A stretch of 64,000 nucleotides of DNA. Source: Rhizopus arrhizus (Eukaryota; Mucoromycota; Mucoromycetes; Mucorales; Rhizopodaceae). The stretch is taken from NCBI GenBank assembly GCA_024220505.1, contig JAKZZE010000007.1:558001-622000 (forward strand), read 5' to 3'. The translations under genes and the position numbers were made by a program. The notes under the pieces are model-generated. The model was not told the origin of the DNA. It searched no databases and saw nothing but the letters and a program-made list of their open reading frames with translations. Positions 1 through 10,626 of this stretch are shown piece after piece (within the stretch, counting starts at the first letter, position 1; each line of letters starts with the position of its first letter).

Positions 1-299
1 TATGGGCCCCTATTGTTGGCTTTGGTTGCTTGAACTTTGGTATGAATCTTATCATGACAAGTACTTCTGCCTACCTTGTAGATGGACTTTCTGGACAAGG
101 TGCTTCGGTCACAGCCGCCGCAAACTTGGTTCGTATGGTCATTGCCTGTGTATTGACAATTGCTGCAAACCCAATGGTAACATCCATCGGTCCTGGCTAT
201 ACATCTGTTTTCCTCGCATGTCTCTGTTTCGTGGGCGCTTTGCTTCTGTTATTGTTAAAATTTCAAGGAGAAAAGATGAGACATTGGAGTGGTTATTAG
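1..299 (+). CDS. MFS transporter, C-terminal end (partial)
   Basis: The open frame is already running at the left window edge (first full codon at 3) and stops at 297-299, giving about 98 residues. The visible part has hydrophobic helices with small residues and charged loops, a pattern typical of the last two or three membrane segments of a major facilitator superfamily drug/H+ antiporter: a Gly-Pro-rich start, an STSAYLVD segment, an ANLVRM loop and a final helix ending in a Leu run and a short basic tail. The frame has no stop and reads as membrane protein throughout, while the overlapping longer frame is Cys/Trp-rich noise. The substrate cannot be told. The gene converges on the heme gene that follows. 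The N-terminal part lies outside the window. Confidence 0.75.
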   Translation, partial: WAPIVGFGCLNFGMNLIMTSTSAYLVDGLSGQGASVTAAANLVRMVIACVLTIAANPMVTSIGPGYTSVFLACLCFVGALLLLLLKFQGEKMRHWSGY

Positions 300-941
300 A
301 GGAAGAAATGACACTTGTTTTACGTTCATTGGAAACCATAAATATTGTTCTTACATTAGAAAGTATGAAGCAAACAGCAATAATAAGCAATCCCCCCCCA
401 TTTTTATAGAAAGCATTATTAAAAGCATAGAATTTATTAATAGAAAACAATAACTTATATAAAGATATTTTTTAATTGCGTTTAACATCTGATTATTTAT
501 TACTCTGATTTGACTTTTGAAACATTGGAATTTTATTAACAGTGCCTACAACTGTAGACCTTGTGTTGTCAATTCGTGTATACACTTTTTAAATGAGATC
601 AACTACGACATTTCTCATTTACTGAACACGCATTTACCATAATTTATTGCTAACTTGTGTTTTGCCTTATTCCCAATCTTTCAAAACAGCTACCACGTAT
701 AACCAAGATGGCGCATTCAAGTGTTTTCTTACATTTTGCATATGCAAAAAACACAGAATGTGCATATTATCGTACTCTGCCCTCCTTTGAAATTATTATG
801 TATGCATTATGTGAAATGAAAATGAGCAATAAGTAGTATAAAACCATAATGAACTAAAGTTGTACATTTAATGTAAATAATAAACTACTTTGCTGTTATA
901 GAGGCGATGATGTATTATAAATATTTATACTCTTCTTCTTT
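300..941. other. Intergenic, convergent gene ends
   Basis: AT-rich spacer between the ends of the transporter and the uroporphyrinogen decarboxylase gene. It probably holds both 3' UTRs. I see no ORF, RNA gene or repeat worth naming. Confidence 0.6.
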
Positions 942-2211
942 TTACATTCTGATTTCTGCTGACACCTTTTGCACCGTCTCGAGGTATACTTTTAATGCTT
1001 CAGGATCAACAGTAGGTAAAATACCATGTCCCAAGTTGCCAATATGCTTGGCATCCTTGCCGAATGTTTTAACCATACGAGTAGCAATCTCACGAATAGC
1101 ATCGAAGCCACCGTACAAGGCAGTTGGGTCCATGTTGCCTTGTAGGACAACCTTATCTTTTGTCACTTTACGAGCATAGGAAGGATCAATGGTCCAATCG
1201 AGTGAAACAACTTCATAGTTTGACTCAGCTAAATCTTCAAGGGCATACCAAGATCCCTTGGCAAAGACAGTCATTGGTACCTGTTCATCACCCAATCTCT
1301 CTTTGACTTTGGTAGAAATTTGTCGAAGATATGGAAGGGAATATTCCTTGAAATCTTGTGGAGAAAGTTCACCTCCCCATGATTCAAAAACTTGAAGCAT
1401 CTAAAAGATACTATTAGCTTTTTTCTCTATGCTGAAACACAATTCTATCTTTTTCCTAAAGTCCTTTACCTGAGCGCCTGCTTTTACTTGTCCAACTAGA
1501 AACTCAACAGCAATATCTGCAATGCGTTGTAATAAAGCATGTGATTCTTTGGGATATTTCCATAACCAACTCTTTGCTTTAAATAATGTTTTGCTTCCAC
1601 CTCCTTCAATCATATAAGCCATTAATGTCCAAGGAGCGCCAATAAATCCAAACAAGGGAACACGACCAGCCAACTTGTGACGTGTTAAGGTGATTGCTTT
1701 GTAAACATATCCCAACTCTTTCTCAACATTCACATTTTCAGTTAAACGTGAAAAGTCTTCTGGTGTTTCGAGAGGTGCAGGGAATACAGGGCCTTTACCG
1801 GCAACCATTTGAACTTCTAAGCCCATAGCTTGAGGAATAACCAAAATATCCGAGAAGATAATAGATGCGTCCAAAAGCTTGCCATAACGATCAATAGGTT
1901 GGAGAGTCAATTCACAAGCAAGTTCGGGAGTACGACAAATTTCAAAAAAGCTGTGATTCTTTCTGACTTCTTGAAATTCTATTAAATGTGTAAGATATAG
2001 TGTCGTGTCATGCGTCGAATTACTATTTACCAGGCAGGTATCGACCAGCTTGTCTCATAATCCAGATAGGAGTACGTTCTACTTTTTCGCCTATTGGGTA
2101 CCGTGTTATGACAGAGCCAGTATATTTTTAATGTATTGTACCTCGAGAGACACGAAGCATAAGATCATTCTGAAGTGGAGGGAAGTTTTCTGGTTTGAAT
2201 AAGTCAGTCAT
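942..2211 (-). CDS. HEM12: Uroporphyrinogen decarboxylase (heme biosynthesis)
   Basis: Decarboxylates the four acetate side chains of uroporphyrinogen III to give coproporphyrinogen III, in the cytosol. Four exons were rebuilt: 2142-2211, 2031-2090, 1470-1978 and 942-1400. Together they give 365 residues, the usual family length. Exons 1-3 join to read [20 protein letters not shown], the N-terminal signature with the substrate-binding Arg residues. The conserved Asp of the FSDIL segment, the [20 protein letters not shown] signature and the C-terminal GNLGHGILP (active-site His) are all present. The start is the ATG at 2211-2209, giving MTDLF. The very short second exon (60 nt) explains why the N-terminus looks missing in a plain ORF scan. 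Assignment is firm; the splice sites are canonical GT/AG. Confidence 0.95.
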
Positions 2212-5200
2212 TGGGCAATGGCAAAAAAGACACTGGTTGCTTAATCAAGGTATTAAAGCTTACTCAGTGGCTTTTATACATGGATCTTTTAAGTCGCCGA
2301 TATGTTATTAGTTGCAACGCTCATCGCCAAAACCGTACAAAGTAATACGATCGGGAAAAAAGAAGAGGCAAAGACTACAGAAGGAATGATGGTATCCGTA
2401 TATCGGTTTAATTGAGTTAAATATAAAAGCGAAATTAAATGACCTTTATGATTGAATAGCTTAAAATAAAACTACATATATAAAAGTACGGTTTGCTAAA
2501 TATAAATTACCAAAGACGATCAACTATATGGCTTCTTTTCTAATGCTATTATTTAGTTTAGGTTTGAGTTTTATACAGATATTTTACGAAGATTAATGTG
2601 ATTTTATGAGAGACAGTGAGGAAAAAAGAATATGGCATCAAGGCACTCTTTATCCATTATAGCTTCTTATTGACAATGTCTTTCAAAAAATTTATTGCTT
2701 CTATCTCTCGTTATCAACAGAGGCAATATAATCTTTGGAAGTGATTCAAAGCAACGATTAAAAAATGAACAAGTCTTTCCGATGATTTTGTACTGCAAAA
2801 TGCATGTGCATAAATATAAAAAGAATTAATAGTGTAGTATATCGGAGGTCATCATACTATGCAAAACATATAGGAAGAAGAATAAAAGTCGATGTACGGC
2901 ACTCATTGCAAGCATAAGACCATTTTCTACAAGATGCATTCTTATCACTTCATTTTGATGGCTAATAAGTTAATCTAATAATGTAAAAAAGCTTATTATG
3001 GCTACGACATGGACATATCGTGTTATTTTGAACTGTATGTCATGGACTTTACAACCCTTTGAATTGTTTTTATCATTGTTATATCTCTTCAAGAAGGAGT
3101 ATATTATCAATTTCAATTTCACACAAAGCTTTGTACGATTGATGTCTATCTTTTTTTTTGTTACAGAATACCTTACTATTGTTATTGATCTAAGTATCAT
3201 ATTATTCGATATTTTCTTTCTTGTAGACTTGAAAGCCTAGCTAAGGTCATGATAAATGAGATACTATATTTTTTGCTTTGTGGAGTACAAAAGTCGTCGA
3301 GTTTCGACGTAAAGGGCGGAACATCTTGAATTAAGACAAAATGAATGCTCATACAAACTGTAAAAACTATATGTAAAATGGCTCTAAAAACATTATTCTA
3401 GTATATCATAAATAAAACCTGTTTGATAAAATAAGACTTTGAGAGCTTTTTATGATTTCTGTTTGTTCACTTCTTACAAAAGCATTATATTTAGTTATTT
3501 TTCTACTTGGCGTCTTGAGAGTAAAACACATTCCTTACAACTGTTTTCTTTTTATCAGAAAATCATATTTAATAGAGCAACCTTTATCTGTCATTAGATT
3601 AACATTAATTCGTTCTCATTTTTACTCTTCTTCACTTGTTGCTAGGATGAGAAAAAGAGTTTAATTGTAAGAAAAAAATGGTTTTATTTCTTCTCTGTCC
3701 AGTGAAAACAGTTTCTACCAAGGCTCGCCGATATCTTTTAGCAGTAATACAGTAATCAAACCTGTTGTGCTCAGCTTTTATATTTTCTTCCTTCGAAAAG
3801 TTTCTGTTATGTTTTAGATAAGCTTATATTAACAAAATGTATTATAGGCTCTAGACTGAAGGATTGAATACATTATCAATGAAATTAGAATCTCAATAAA
3901 AGCTACCTGATACTGGAGATATCATGTTAAGTTTTTATCGAAAACAAGCACTAGGGGTATAGTATTGCTTTTTCTTATAAAAAACTTGAGATCTAATCAG
4001 TGTGAATACGAGTAGTACGTGTACAGGCCGGATAGTGATTTTTAGTATTTCCTTCTAGTTCCGAATAACTTAATACTCGTACAACCTTTGAAGTATTCTA
4101 TTCATCAGGAATTGACGAAAATGGATGTTCCAACGGACATTGTTTCTCATTGGGCAAGCTTTACTTCTTCTAGCATTCTTGTAGTACAATGGTGTGGTTT
4201 GTGCAACGTTGTTCACCATGTTGAAAGTCGCACTTACCACACTGTTAATCTGTCTAGTTAGCTAAGAATGATTTCATCCATTGTCTGGGCCTTTAAATGT
4301 AAAATACAATAGGAGCTAAAAAGAGACTCAATGATATGGTTAATTTGAATCAAACATAGTTTGGAGAAAAGTATTATCATCTACTGAAGTCGTAGGCTGT
4401 TATAAAATAAAGCTGTTGCACTGCTGATGCTTTTAAAATTAATTGATTTCTTAATACACCTTATTGCATAAAAACCGAGACTTCGGAAAACTGCTCCTTT
4501 ACAACTAGAGAAACAATGCATTTGTTTCACGAAACCTAATTGACTAGCTAATTGGCAACAGTTTTCTTATAATTGTCATTTTACTCAATAAAAAAAATAA
4601 TAAAAAGTTTAATGATTTATGACTATTTTCATTTCCACTGCTACTGTCACTAATAACATTATAGTGAGTATTATATCAAAAGAAAAGCTTTTAAAAGTTA
4701 TTTTGGAATAAGAGGCATCATGCTTCATAAGTTATGTCCATCTAGATTATCCGCTTGTTCCGAATTTTTTTTGTCTTCTCTTTAGTAAAATCAATAGTGT
4801 CTTGGACTTAATGTTACCCAATATACTGCTGATGTCATAAAAACCATAAAAAACTATAATGTAGAGACAACAACCACGAAGACAAATACGATACATTTAG
4901 AAGCAAATATTCCAAAATCACTAAGTAGTATCGGTCATTTAGCTAATAATATCTTTTCAATAAACACGTCTAATGTGTTTACATGCTTAAATGCGACTGT
5001 TAGGAAAACACGTGTTCCTTTTTAAAGAAAAATATCATTATCTATTAACGTAATGCTTTATATCACTAAGCTATAATTTTGAAGCAGGGGCCTATTTTCA
5101 AGTCTATATAGAGAAAGATGGCATCAGATCAACGTGCAAAAAAAAAAAAAGAATTGGTGAGGCGTAGATTTTACATGTGTACAAACTTTTTTTTTAGATA

Positions 5201-5434
5201 GTGTAACATTCTTGAAGGCTTGCTATGGCTGTGCACACGGGCCCCAAGCAAACAAGGCCAATGATGGTACTGATCGGCTATCTATCTTCATGGTTACATT
5301 CCTTTTTTTTTTTATTTATAAAGGAAGATTCTTTTTCATAAATGAATAAATGACACTTTATTATTATTTTACTTACAAACTATTATTTATTATTGGCTTT
5401 ACTTCCTCCCTTTTTTTCCAATATTTTTGTATAA
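2212..5434. other. Long non-coding stretch, about 3.2 kb
   Basis: AT-rich sequence with frequent stops in all frames. The longest frames (about 80 codons near 3.0-3.2 kb, both strands) are low-complexity hydrophobic translations with no family resemblance. A short Met frame near 4,131 (about 47 codons) also matches nothing I recognise. The 5' UTR and promoter of HEM12 must lie at the left end and those of the Ser-rich gene at the right end. Confidence 0.5.
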
Positions 5435-6352
5435 ATGTATAAGCAATCGCCTTTAAGCTCTTCTTCAAGTCTCAGCTATACAAAATATCCACAGAATCTG
5501 CCTAGGAGACAAAGTAAAGAGCATAAAATGTATCTTTTGACAGTAGAAAACATTTCAAAAGTCCAGCTGGCTGAACCCTTTGAAACCCCCTTGGCGCGAT
5601 ACTGCTCAGCTCTTGACTCACCTACACCCAGCAATTCAAGCACATCATCACTAAGAAAGAAACATCGCCGCCCAGATCATGTTCTTGAATCACCTCGAAT
5701 TGTGCCTTTTCCATATCACAATGATTCTTTCTTCTTACCTACGGCTGAGCAAGATTATCCTGGCACAGGGCTGATTGCCGACAATACTTCTACTGCAAAC
5801 TTATCAATTTATACCTCTGAAAGCCGCAGCATCTCTCGAAGAACAGCTTCGTCTGTTGCCACAAGGCTCCCTCATTGTTCTCACCAAAGAACACTTACAG
5901 AGGACATCAAGAAACAAAGAATTTTAGCTTCAAGAGGAGCTGCAGACGGTGTTAGTATTAATCCGAGCAGTGATAATCAAGGAAAACCTGGTAGTTTTTC
6001 AATGCTATACATGCATCTTGAAGAGAAAATAAACCAAGAAAAGAAGAAAAAGCAGTTGAAGACGAGATTGAAAAAGAAATTGTACCATCTCAAGTCCACA
6101 GTAGCTTTCACTTCACGTAAATCTTCATCTCCTTTGGATACCTCAACATCCTCATTGTCTTTGGTTTCAACAGATAATTCTTTTATGGAAGAATGTATTT
6201 CTGATAACAGCCTTCCAAAATGGTATAATAAATTCTTCAAGCTTTTCAAGCCAACTAAAAACGAAAGGTCTGGAACCCAAAGTAAAAGTACTGTGTCACA
6301 TAAATCCTATCTTTCCCCATCAAAACCCGTCTGGTACGCTCAATATAAATAG
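5435..6352 (+). CDS. Ser-rich basic protein of unknown function
   Basis: Intronless frame of 305 residues that I do not recognise. It is rich in Ser, Thr, Lys and Arg. The first 50 residues hold a Ser run; around residues 77-80 there is a basic KKHRR stretch; residues about 200-222 are a highly charged KINQEKKKKQLKTRLKKKL segment that could form a basic helix; further Ser/Thr blocks follow. No membrane segment or signal peptide is visible. The composition suggests a disordered, probably phosphorylated protein. Translation could also start at the internal Met of KEHKMYLL (residue 32). The codons read as real coding sequence, but no catalytic motif is visible, so the function is open. It stands alone between mobile-element debris and empty DNA. 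Confidence 0.6.
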   Translation: MYKQSPLSSSSSLSYTKYPQNLPRRQSKEHKMYLLTVENISKVQLAEPFETPLARYCSALDSPTPSNSSTSSLRKKHRRPDHVLESPRIVPFPYHNDSFFLPTAEQDYPGTGLIADNTSTANLSIYTSESRSISRRTASSVATRLPHCSHQRTLTEDIKKQRILASRGAADGVSINPSSDNQGKPGSFSMLYMHLEEKINQEKKKKQLKTRLKKKLYHLKSTVAFTSRKSSSPLDTSTSSLSLVSTDNSFMEECISDNSLPKWYNKFFKLFKPTKNERSGTQSKSTVSHKSYLSPSKPVWYAQYK

Positions 6353-6896
6353 AGGACCCCTCTCACCCTTCTGTAATCTATTGTACACTCTTTTCAAAAA
6401 ATATTGGCGCATGCCTGGAGTTCTGCCAAATACAAAATACGAGACAAAAACTAAAAAGTAAAAAAGACAATAGTTTTGAAATTAAAGATTATGTATATTT
6501 TGTTAATAAAGAAAAACAATTAAGGATATCTTTACGTTTTGAATGTCTGGATTTTTAGCACTATTTCAATTGATCGGTTAAAAGTAATGATATGGGATGA
6601 GTAAGAAGATAAAGGAAATATAGTGGATAATCAATAGCTACTGTCTTCTTGAGGAATTAAGGAACAATGAAGAGGATAAATTATTGATCTAACAATAATT
6701 GCTGAACAAGATTACATTGAAGCATCATTCCTGAAACCAAGTTCTGATGTGGTTGTTAGAACACCGATAGGAACAATAGGATAAAAATAACTATTGCAGA
6801 AGTCTCACATTTATTAATAGACATTGCTTAACTATAATTACGTACTATCTAGGTTTATCCATAAATGATCATTTTATTAATTGTGTGGATACAACG
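6353..6896. other. Intergenic, about 540 bp
   Basis: 3' flank of the Ser-rich gene followed by AT-rich sequence up to the start of the dispersed repeat at 6,897. Nothing else is visible. Confidence 0.5.
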
Positions 6897-7132
6897 TTCT
6901 CAATGAATTCGGAATAAATCTCCCAGATCAGTTAAAGGACAATAAGATCTATAATAAGCAATGAATTAAAAATTCTCATAATCGATCCAGTAGTCATTCT
7001 TCAATCAAAAGTGCCAATTATTGGATCTACGCTCACAACTACTCATTTACCCGCCAACTGGTAGACGAATATAAATAACAGACTTTGCAATGACTCTTTT
7101 TTTATAATCAAGATTGTCCTAAAGTTCAATAT
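6897..7132 (+). repeat. Dispersed LTR-like repeat, copy 1
   Basis: About 235 bp that matches, in inverse orientation, the segment at 59,138-59,375. Shared stretches include TTGGATCTACGCTCA, ACTACTCATTTACCCGCC and TTAACTGATCTGGGAGA's complement. On the plus strand it has a TATA-like TATAAATA box (in GAATATAAATAACAGAC) followed by CAAGATTGTCCTAAAGTTCAA. The second copy carries AATAAAG at the matching place. A TATA box followed closely by a polyadenylation signal is the layout of a small LTR, so a solo LTR or retroelement end is the best guess. It directly follows the decayed transposase and seems to cut it off. Confidence 0.6.
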
Positions 7133-7139
7133 TCTTTTG

Positions 7140-8218
7140 GATTTGTATTGCTATTTTTATAATTACTTTGCCAGAGAATAATAGTGCCTTCATGTTTGTA
7201 TATAGGAGCATTGTCCATCACCCAGTGATTACGTTTGAACTCTTCATACTCGTTCATTAAATCCAAAACGCTCACGATAAAGTTAAAATAATAACCAGTG
7301 GCCGTTCCACCTTTTCCTGTGGTGACAATTTTGCTGCTACCTGCAGTTTTTCTTTTAAGAGAGCAATGTTTTGGACAAACTCACAGAAACTTGGACAACT
7401 CCGTATAGAGAAATGGTACTGATGATAGTGATGGTTTTTGCTCTTGTTTTGGGTACCTTTTCTGTCATACGAGTTCCCTTCTTTGACCATGCAAAGGCAC
7501 GTCTCGGGTCTACATGAAAGGCTGATTCATCAATGAACACACAATTGCTGGTGAACTCCAAGTCGGTATTCATCCATTATTTCACCTAGTTGAGCCTTTC
7601 CTCGATTTTGTCTGGAGAATTTCGATCAATAGAATCAAAATGCGTCTTCTTGGATCTGATTCGGCATTTCTCGGTAGTGAAGTTATAGAACCCAGTTTTG
7701 GAAATCTGTAGCCCTGTAAATTGCTCCATCAAGCCAGTCATCATTTGATCAAGTGCAAGGAACGGATGTTCATTAATCATATTGATAAAAAATGCTGCGT
7801 GCTCTTCCTTTATCTTCGCAGGACGTACAACAGGTCGTCCACTCCCTCTAGATCTACATATTTCTGCATCAGAATCAGGATCATCTTAGTTCTTCTTCAG
7901 CCTGCGCTGGGAAGAACGGGGTTCAATCTTGAGTTCTAACGCTGCCACTCGTATAAACATACATCAGTTCATACACCAAAAATTAAAGATATCCTTTTTA
8001 TGCATCCGTATATCGGGCGTAAAGACGTGATTCACTTTTTTTCCCTGTAGGCTTTGCATCAATATTAGCTTCCATTCCTGCTTCACTGGTTTTTCGAGTA
8101 GCTTCAGATCCTCGTATCCTTTATAATTAGTGATGCTTTCGAGTGGGTAAGTTTCGTTATCCACGTCCATCTCCAATATAGCTACTTCATTTCCTATCCT
8201 CCTGTAAAAAGGTAACAA
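7140..8218 (-). pseudogene. Degenerate IS630/Tc1-like DDE transposase
   Basis: Remnant of a DDE-superfamily transposase of the type common in Mucoromycota. On the minus strand, 8218-7964 may be the N-terminal region. From about 7,840 the frame reads GRPVVRPAKIKEEHAAFFIN, then an ISKTGFYNF helix-turn-helix-like segment and KTHFDSIDRNSPDKIEER. After two stops comes NCVFIDESAFHVDPRRAFAW, which carries the first catalytic Asp (FIDE). After a frameshift near 7,340 comes NHWVMDNAPIYKHEGTI with the second catalytic Asp. The third acidic residue is missing because the sequence changes at about 7,135 into the LTR-like repeat. There are several stops and at least two frameshifts, so no functional protein can be made. 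Confidence 0.8.
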
Positions 8219-8449
8219 TTTTTATTATTGTAAAAAGTGAATTGAGAAGCAAGAAAAAAAAAAAGGTATGCAGTATGCGCTAAATTTATTATGTGGCAAT
8301 ATGTTGTTTAAGGTCCAATTGAGTGCATGAAATTAAAATATACAAATGTTCTGCCGGACCAAGACAATCCGTTAGGAAGTTAATGCTAAGAAAAAATCCT
8401 TTTGATATCAGGGGTAAAAAAATGTAAAAGGGAGAGGAATGAGTGGAGA

Positions 8450-9293
8450 CATCAGAAGAAAGTTAGAGGAATTAACATAGTCATATAAGAAACTTCTGAC
8501 CATGTGGGTGCTTGATAGGGGCCTTCTTATCATGATGCAGCTAGTCTAATTCGTACAGTAGTGAGCATATAATCGACCAATGCAGTGGCCAGGAGAGGGC
8601 AACTCCAGAGGGAACCAAAAAACGTAGCGGGAGCCTATTCATAAGGAATGACAATGGATCTTTTATAGTTTCGGGCATAAATAAACTTCGGTGCATAGTA
8701 AGGCTGTCAATAACATCTGTTTTTGAGAGGTGTTGTACGGGATGCTTGGGACATGGCCTAGGCTTGCCACCAGATAGTCAGTCTAGCTTCCACAGTATAC
8801 AGCGACTACTTTCTGCAAAGGACGTAGATAATCACATGATGATATCTATAGACACAGATCGATGACAGCTAGAAAGTAGTTTGGAGTTTCGATTCTGCTA
8901 GCGTTTATTCAGATTTTGTTGCAGGAAACGCCGTTTAGTATCATTGAATACGCGAGTATCGAGGTCGTCGGCAGTGGATAACACCATTTTCCAAAGCGGG
9001 GTTCTAGGCAGGAGATACCATTGATGTCCTCTAGTACATTGGATCTACTGTAGTAGTTAACTGAGCAGCGTATCTTTGGGTAGATATAGGGAGCGGAAGA
9101 GGAGATGTACTTGCAGGATACTGACTCGTTCTGATATGAAAGGCAATCTGGATATGTGGGTCATAACTTTAATGGATGATCCATCATGGGTTCTATAAAT
9201 TTTTCTTACCCATTTGTTTTGTATATTCTCAAGTTGTTTCAACTGTGAACTTGTGAATATGTTAATGGCCAGAAGTATTTTTTTGGGGAGCAA
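8450..9293 (-). mobile_element. LINE retrotransposon 3' fragment, copy A
   Basis: Minus-strand remnant of a LINE ORF2. From 9,293 it reads QLKQLENIQNKWVRKIYRTH, a pattern that closes the reverse-transcriptase thumb in Mucoralean LINEs, followed by SRLPFISERVSILQ. Further on, in shifted frames, come RTPLWKMVLSTADDLDTR, GGKPRPCPKHP, TKDPLSFL-like IKDPLSFLMNRLP and HWSIICSLLYELD. The order matches the post-RT C-terminal domain of these elements, so this is one collinear but broken copy with several stops and frameshifts. Most of the RT and all of the endonuclease domain are absent, as expected for 5' truncation. Confidence 0.7.
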
Positions 9294-9849
9294 GAATCAG
9301 AATTAATTTTCGTGGGACGTATTTTTATTTCCAGATATGTGTCAATATTTTCTAAAAAAAAAATAAAAATAAAAAAAAGAACACACACACATACATACAC
9401 ATCTCTTTTGCTGATAAACAATGCAAGCCTAAAAAAAGTTTACAAAAAGATTCTTCTGACGCACATGTATGACAGTGGACAAAGTTTCCAATTTTTGATA
9501 TTCATGGAAATTCAGAACGTGATACCTGGACCTTTTTTCGGTTCCGGCTAACCGAGTTTGTTCAACAGAGAAATGCTATATTTTTGTCACAATAGATGTC
9601 TATGGCCCTTTGAGCAACATAGAACATTGCTTGTCTTTCGTGTAATTCAGTTGTCGAAAAGCCATAGGTTGTATAACACGGAAGTCTTGAATAAGCAGTA
9701 TATTAGTACTATTAAACAAATTTTCATTCATAAAAAGTCAAAAAGGAGAAAAGGGGATATAGTGTCGAAAATACGTTGAATTGCCGAGCCAGGTTAATAA
9801 AATAAAAGGAAAACTAAAACACCTTTTGGGCATAAAGGTAAAATGTAGA
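9294..9849. other. Spacer between LINE fragments with CA/A-rich tract
   Basis: Contains an A-rich run and an ACACACACACATACATACAC microsatellite near 9,380-9,405, then sequence with short frames on both strands that I cannot place. It probably belongs to mobile-element debris. Confidence 0.4.
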
Positions 9850-10310
9850 AGAAGGGAAAAAATGTTGGACAATACTTGAAGTACTTGAAACTGATTTTGG
9901 GTTAACCACTTTAAGAGCTGAATACCAGATTCTAGAGGGACAGTTAGGATCTCTTCACGGACCAAGTAATCAAGCTCATGTAGTAGTACACAAATAATGG
10001 GCCATTGAGCTGTCCAAGTGATAGTTTTCTTGGGGGACAGAAGAGTTTTTTTAGACAATCGATTCAGCAGGAAAGGCAGAAGATCAAGGACCGAAAGAGC
10101 CATTTGTAGCCTATGGCGCATTGTGTAAACGACTGATGAAATGCTGTTTCGTGAAAGAGATTTAGGTGGTAAGGACATGGGTTTGGCTTTCTGTCAGTTA
10201 GCCAGCCTAGTCCCCAGTACAAACATCGATCACGTTCCAGCCGAGTCATCGGAACAGAAAGGATGGATCAGTACCAATTTCAGGGTGGTATTAGGATAGA
10301 ATATTAGCAG
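9850..10310 (-). mobile_element. LINE retrotransposon 3' fragment, copy B
   Basis: A second copy of the same LINE C-terminal domain. It reads PMTRLERDRCLYWGLGWLTD, then RKPNPCPYH, HRLQMALSVLDLLPFLLNRL and WTAQWPIICVLLHELDYL on the minus strand, with one or more frameshifts. It covers the same protein region as 8,450-8,880 in copy A but lies upstream of copy A's RT end. The two fragments are therefore separate insertions or a rearrangement, not one element. Confidence 0.65.
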
Positions 10311-10626
10311 ATTGGCTGATGTGTTAGTACGCTTTATTCCGAAATTATTGATATGCTTTTGAGAAAAAAATATTAAGTAAAAAATAGGTAATATATCAAT
10401 AACATGAAACTTATCAATAACTCGAAACTTACATTCAATGATAAAAGGCGCAATAACTCAGTGTTAATATACAATGTATCAAGTTAATGAAGTCAAGCTT
10501 ACACCAAATTGTATTTAAGGTAAAACAGCGATAATTATGTAGGAAATTTACTGGGTTCTAGGTAAAACTTGTCGTTCCTCATTATCTCCTGATCTTCATC
10601 CTCTTCTTCTAATCATGACTCTTCTT
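10311..10626. other. Spacer, about 315 bp
   Basis: AT-rich spacer between the LINE fragment and the 3' end of the degenerate Fanzor. I see nothing coding in it. Confidence 0.4.

Noticed and set aside
2970..3240. Overlapping 76- and 80-codon ORFs on both strands
   Set aside because: Low-complexity hydrophobic translations of AT-rich DNA with no motif.
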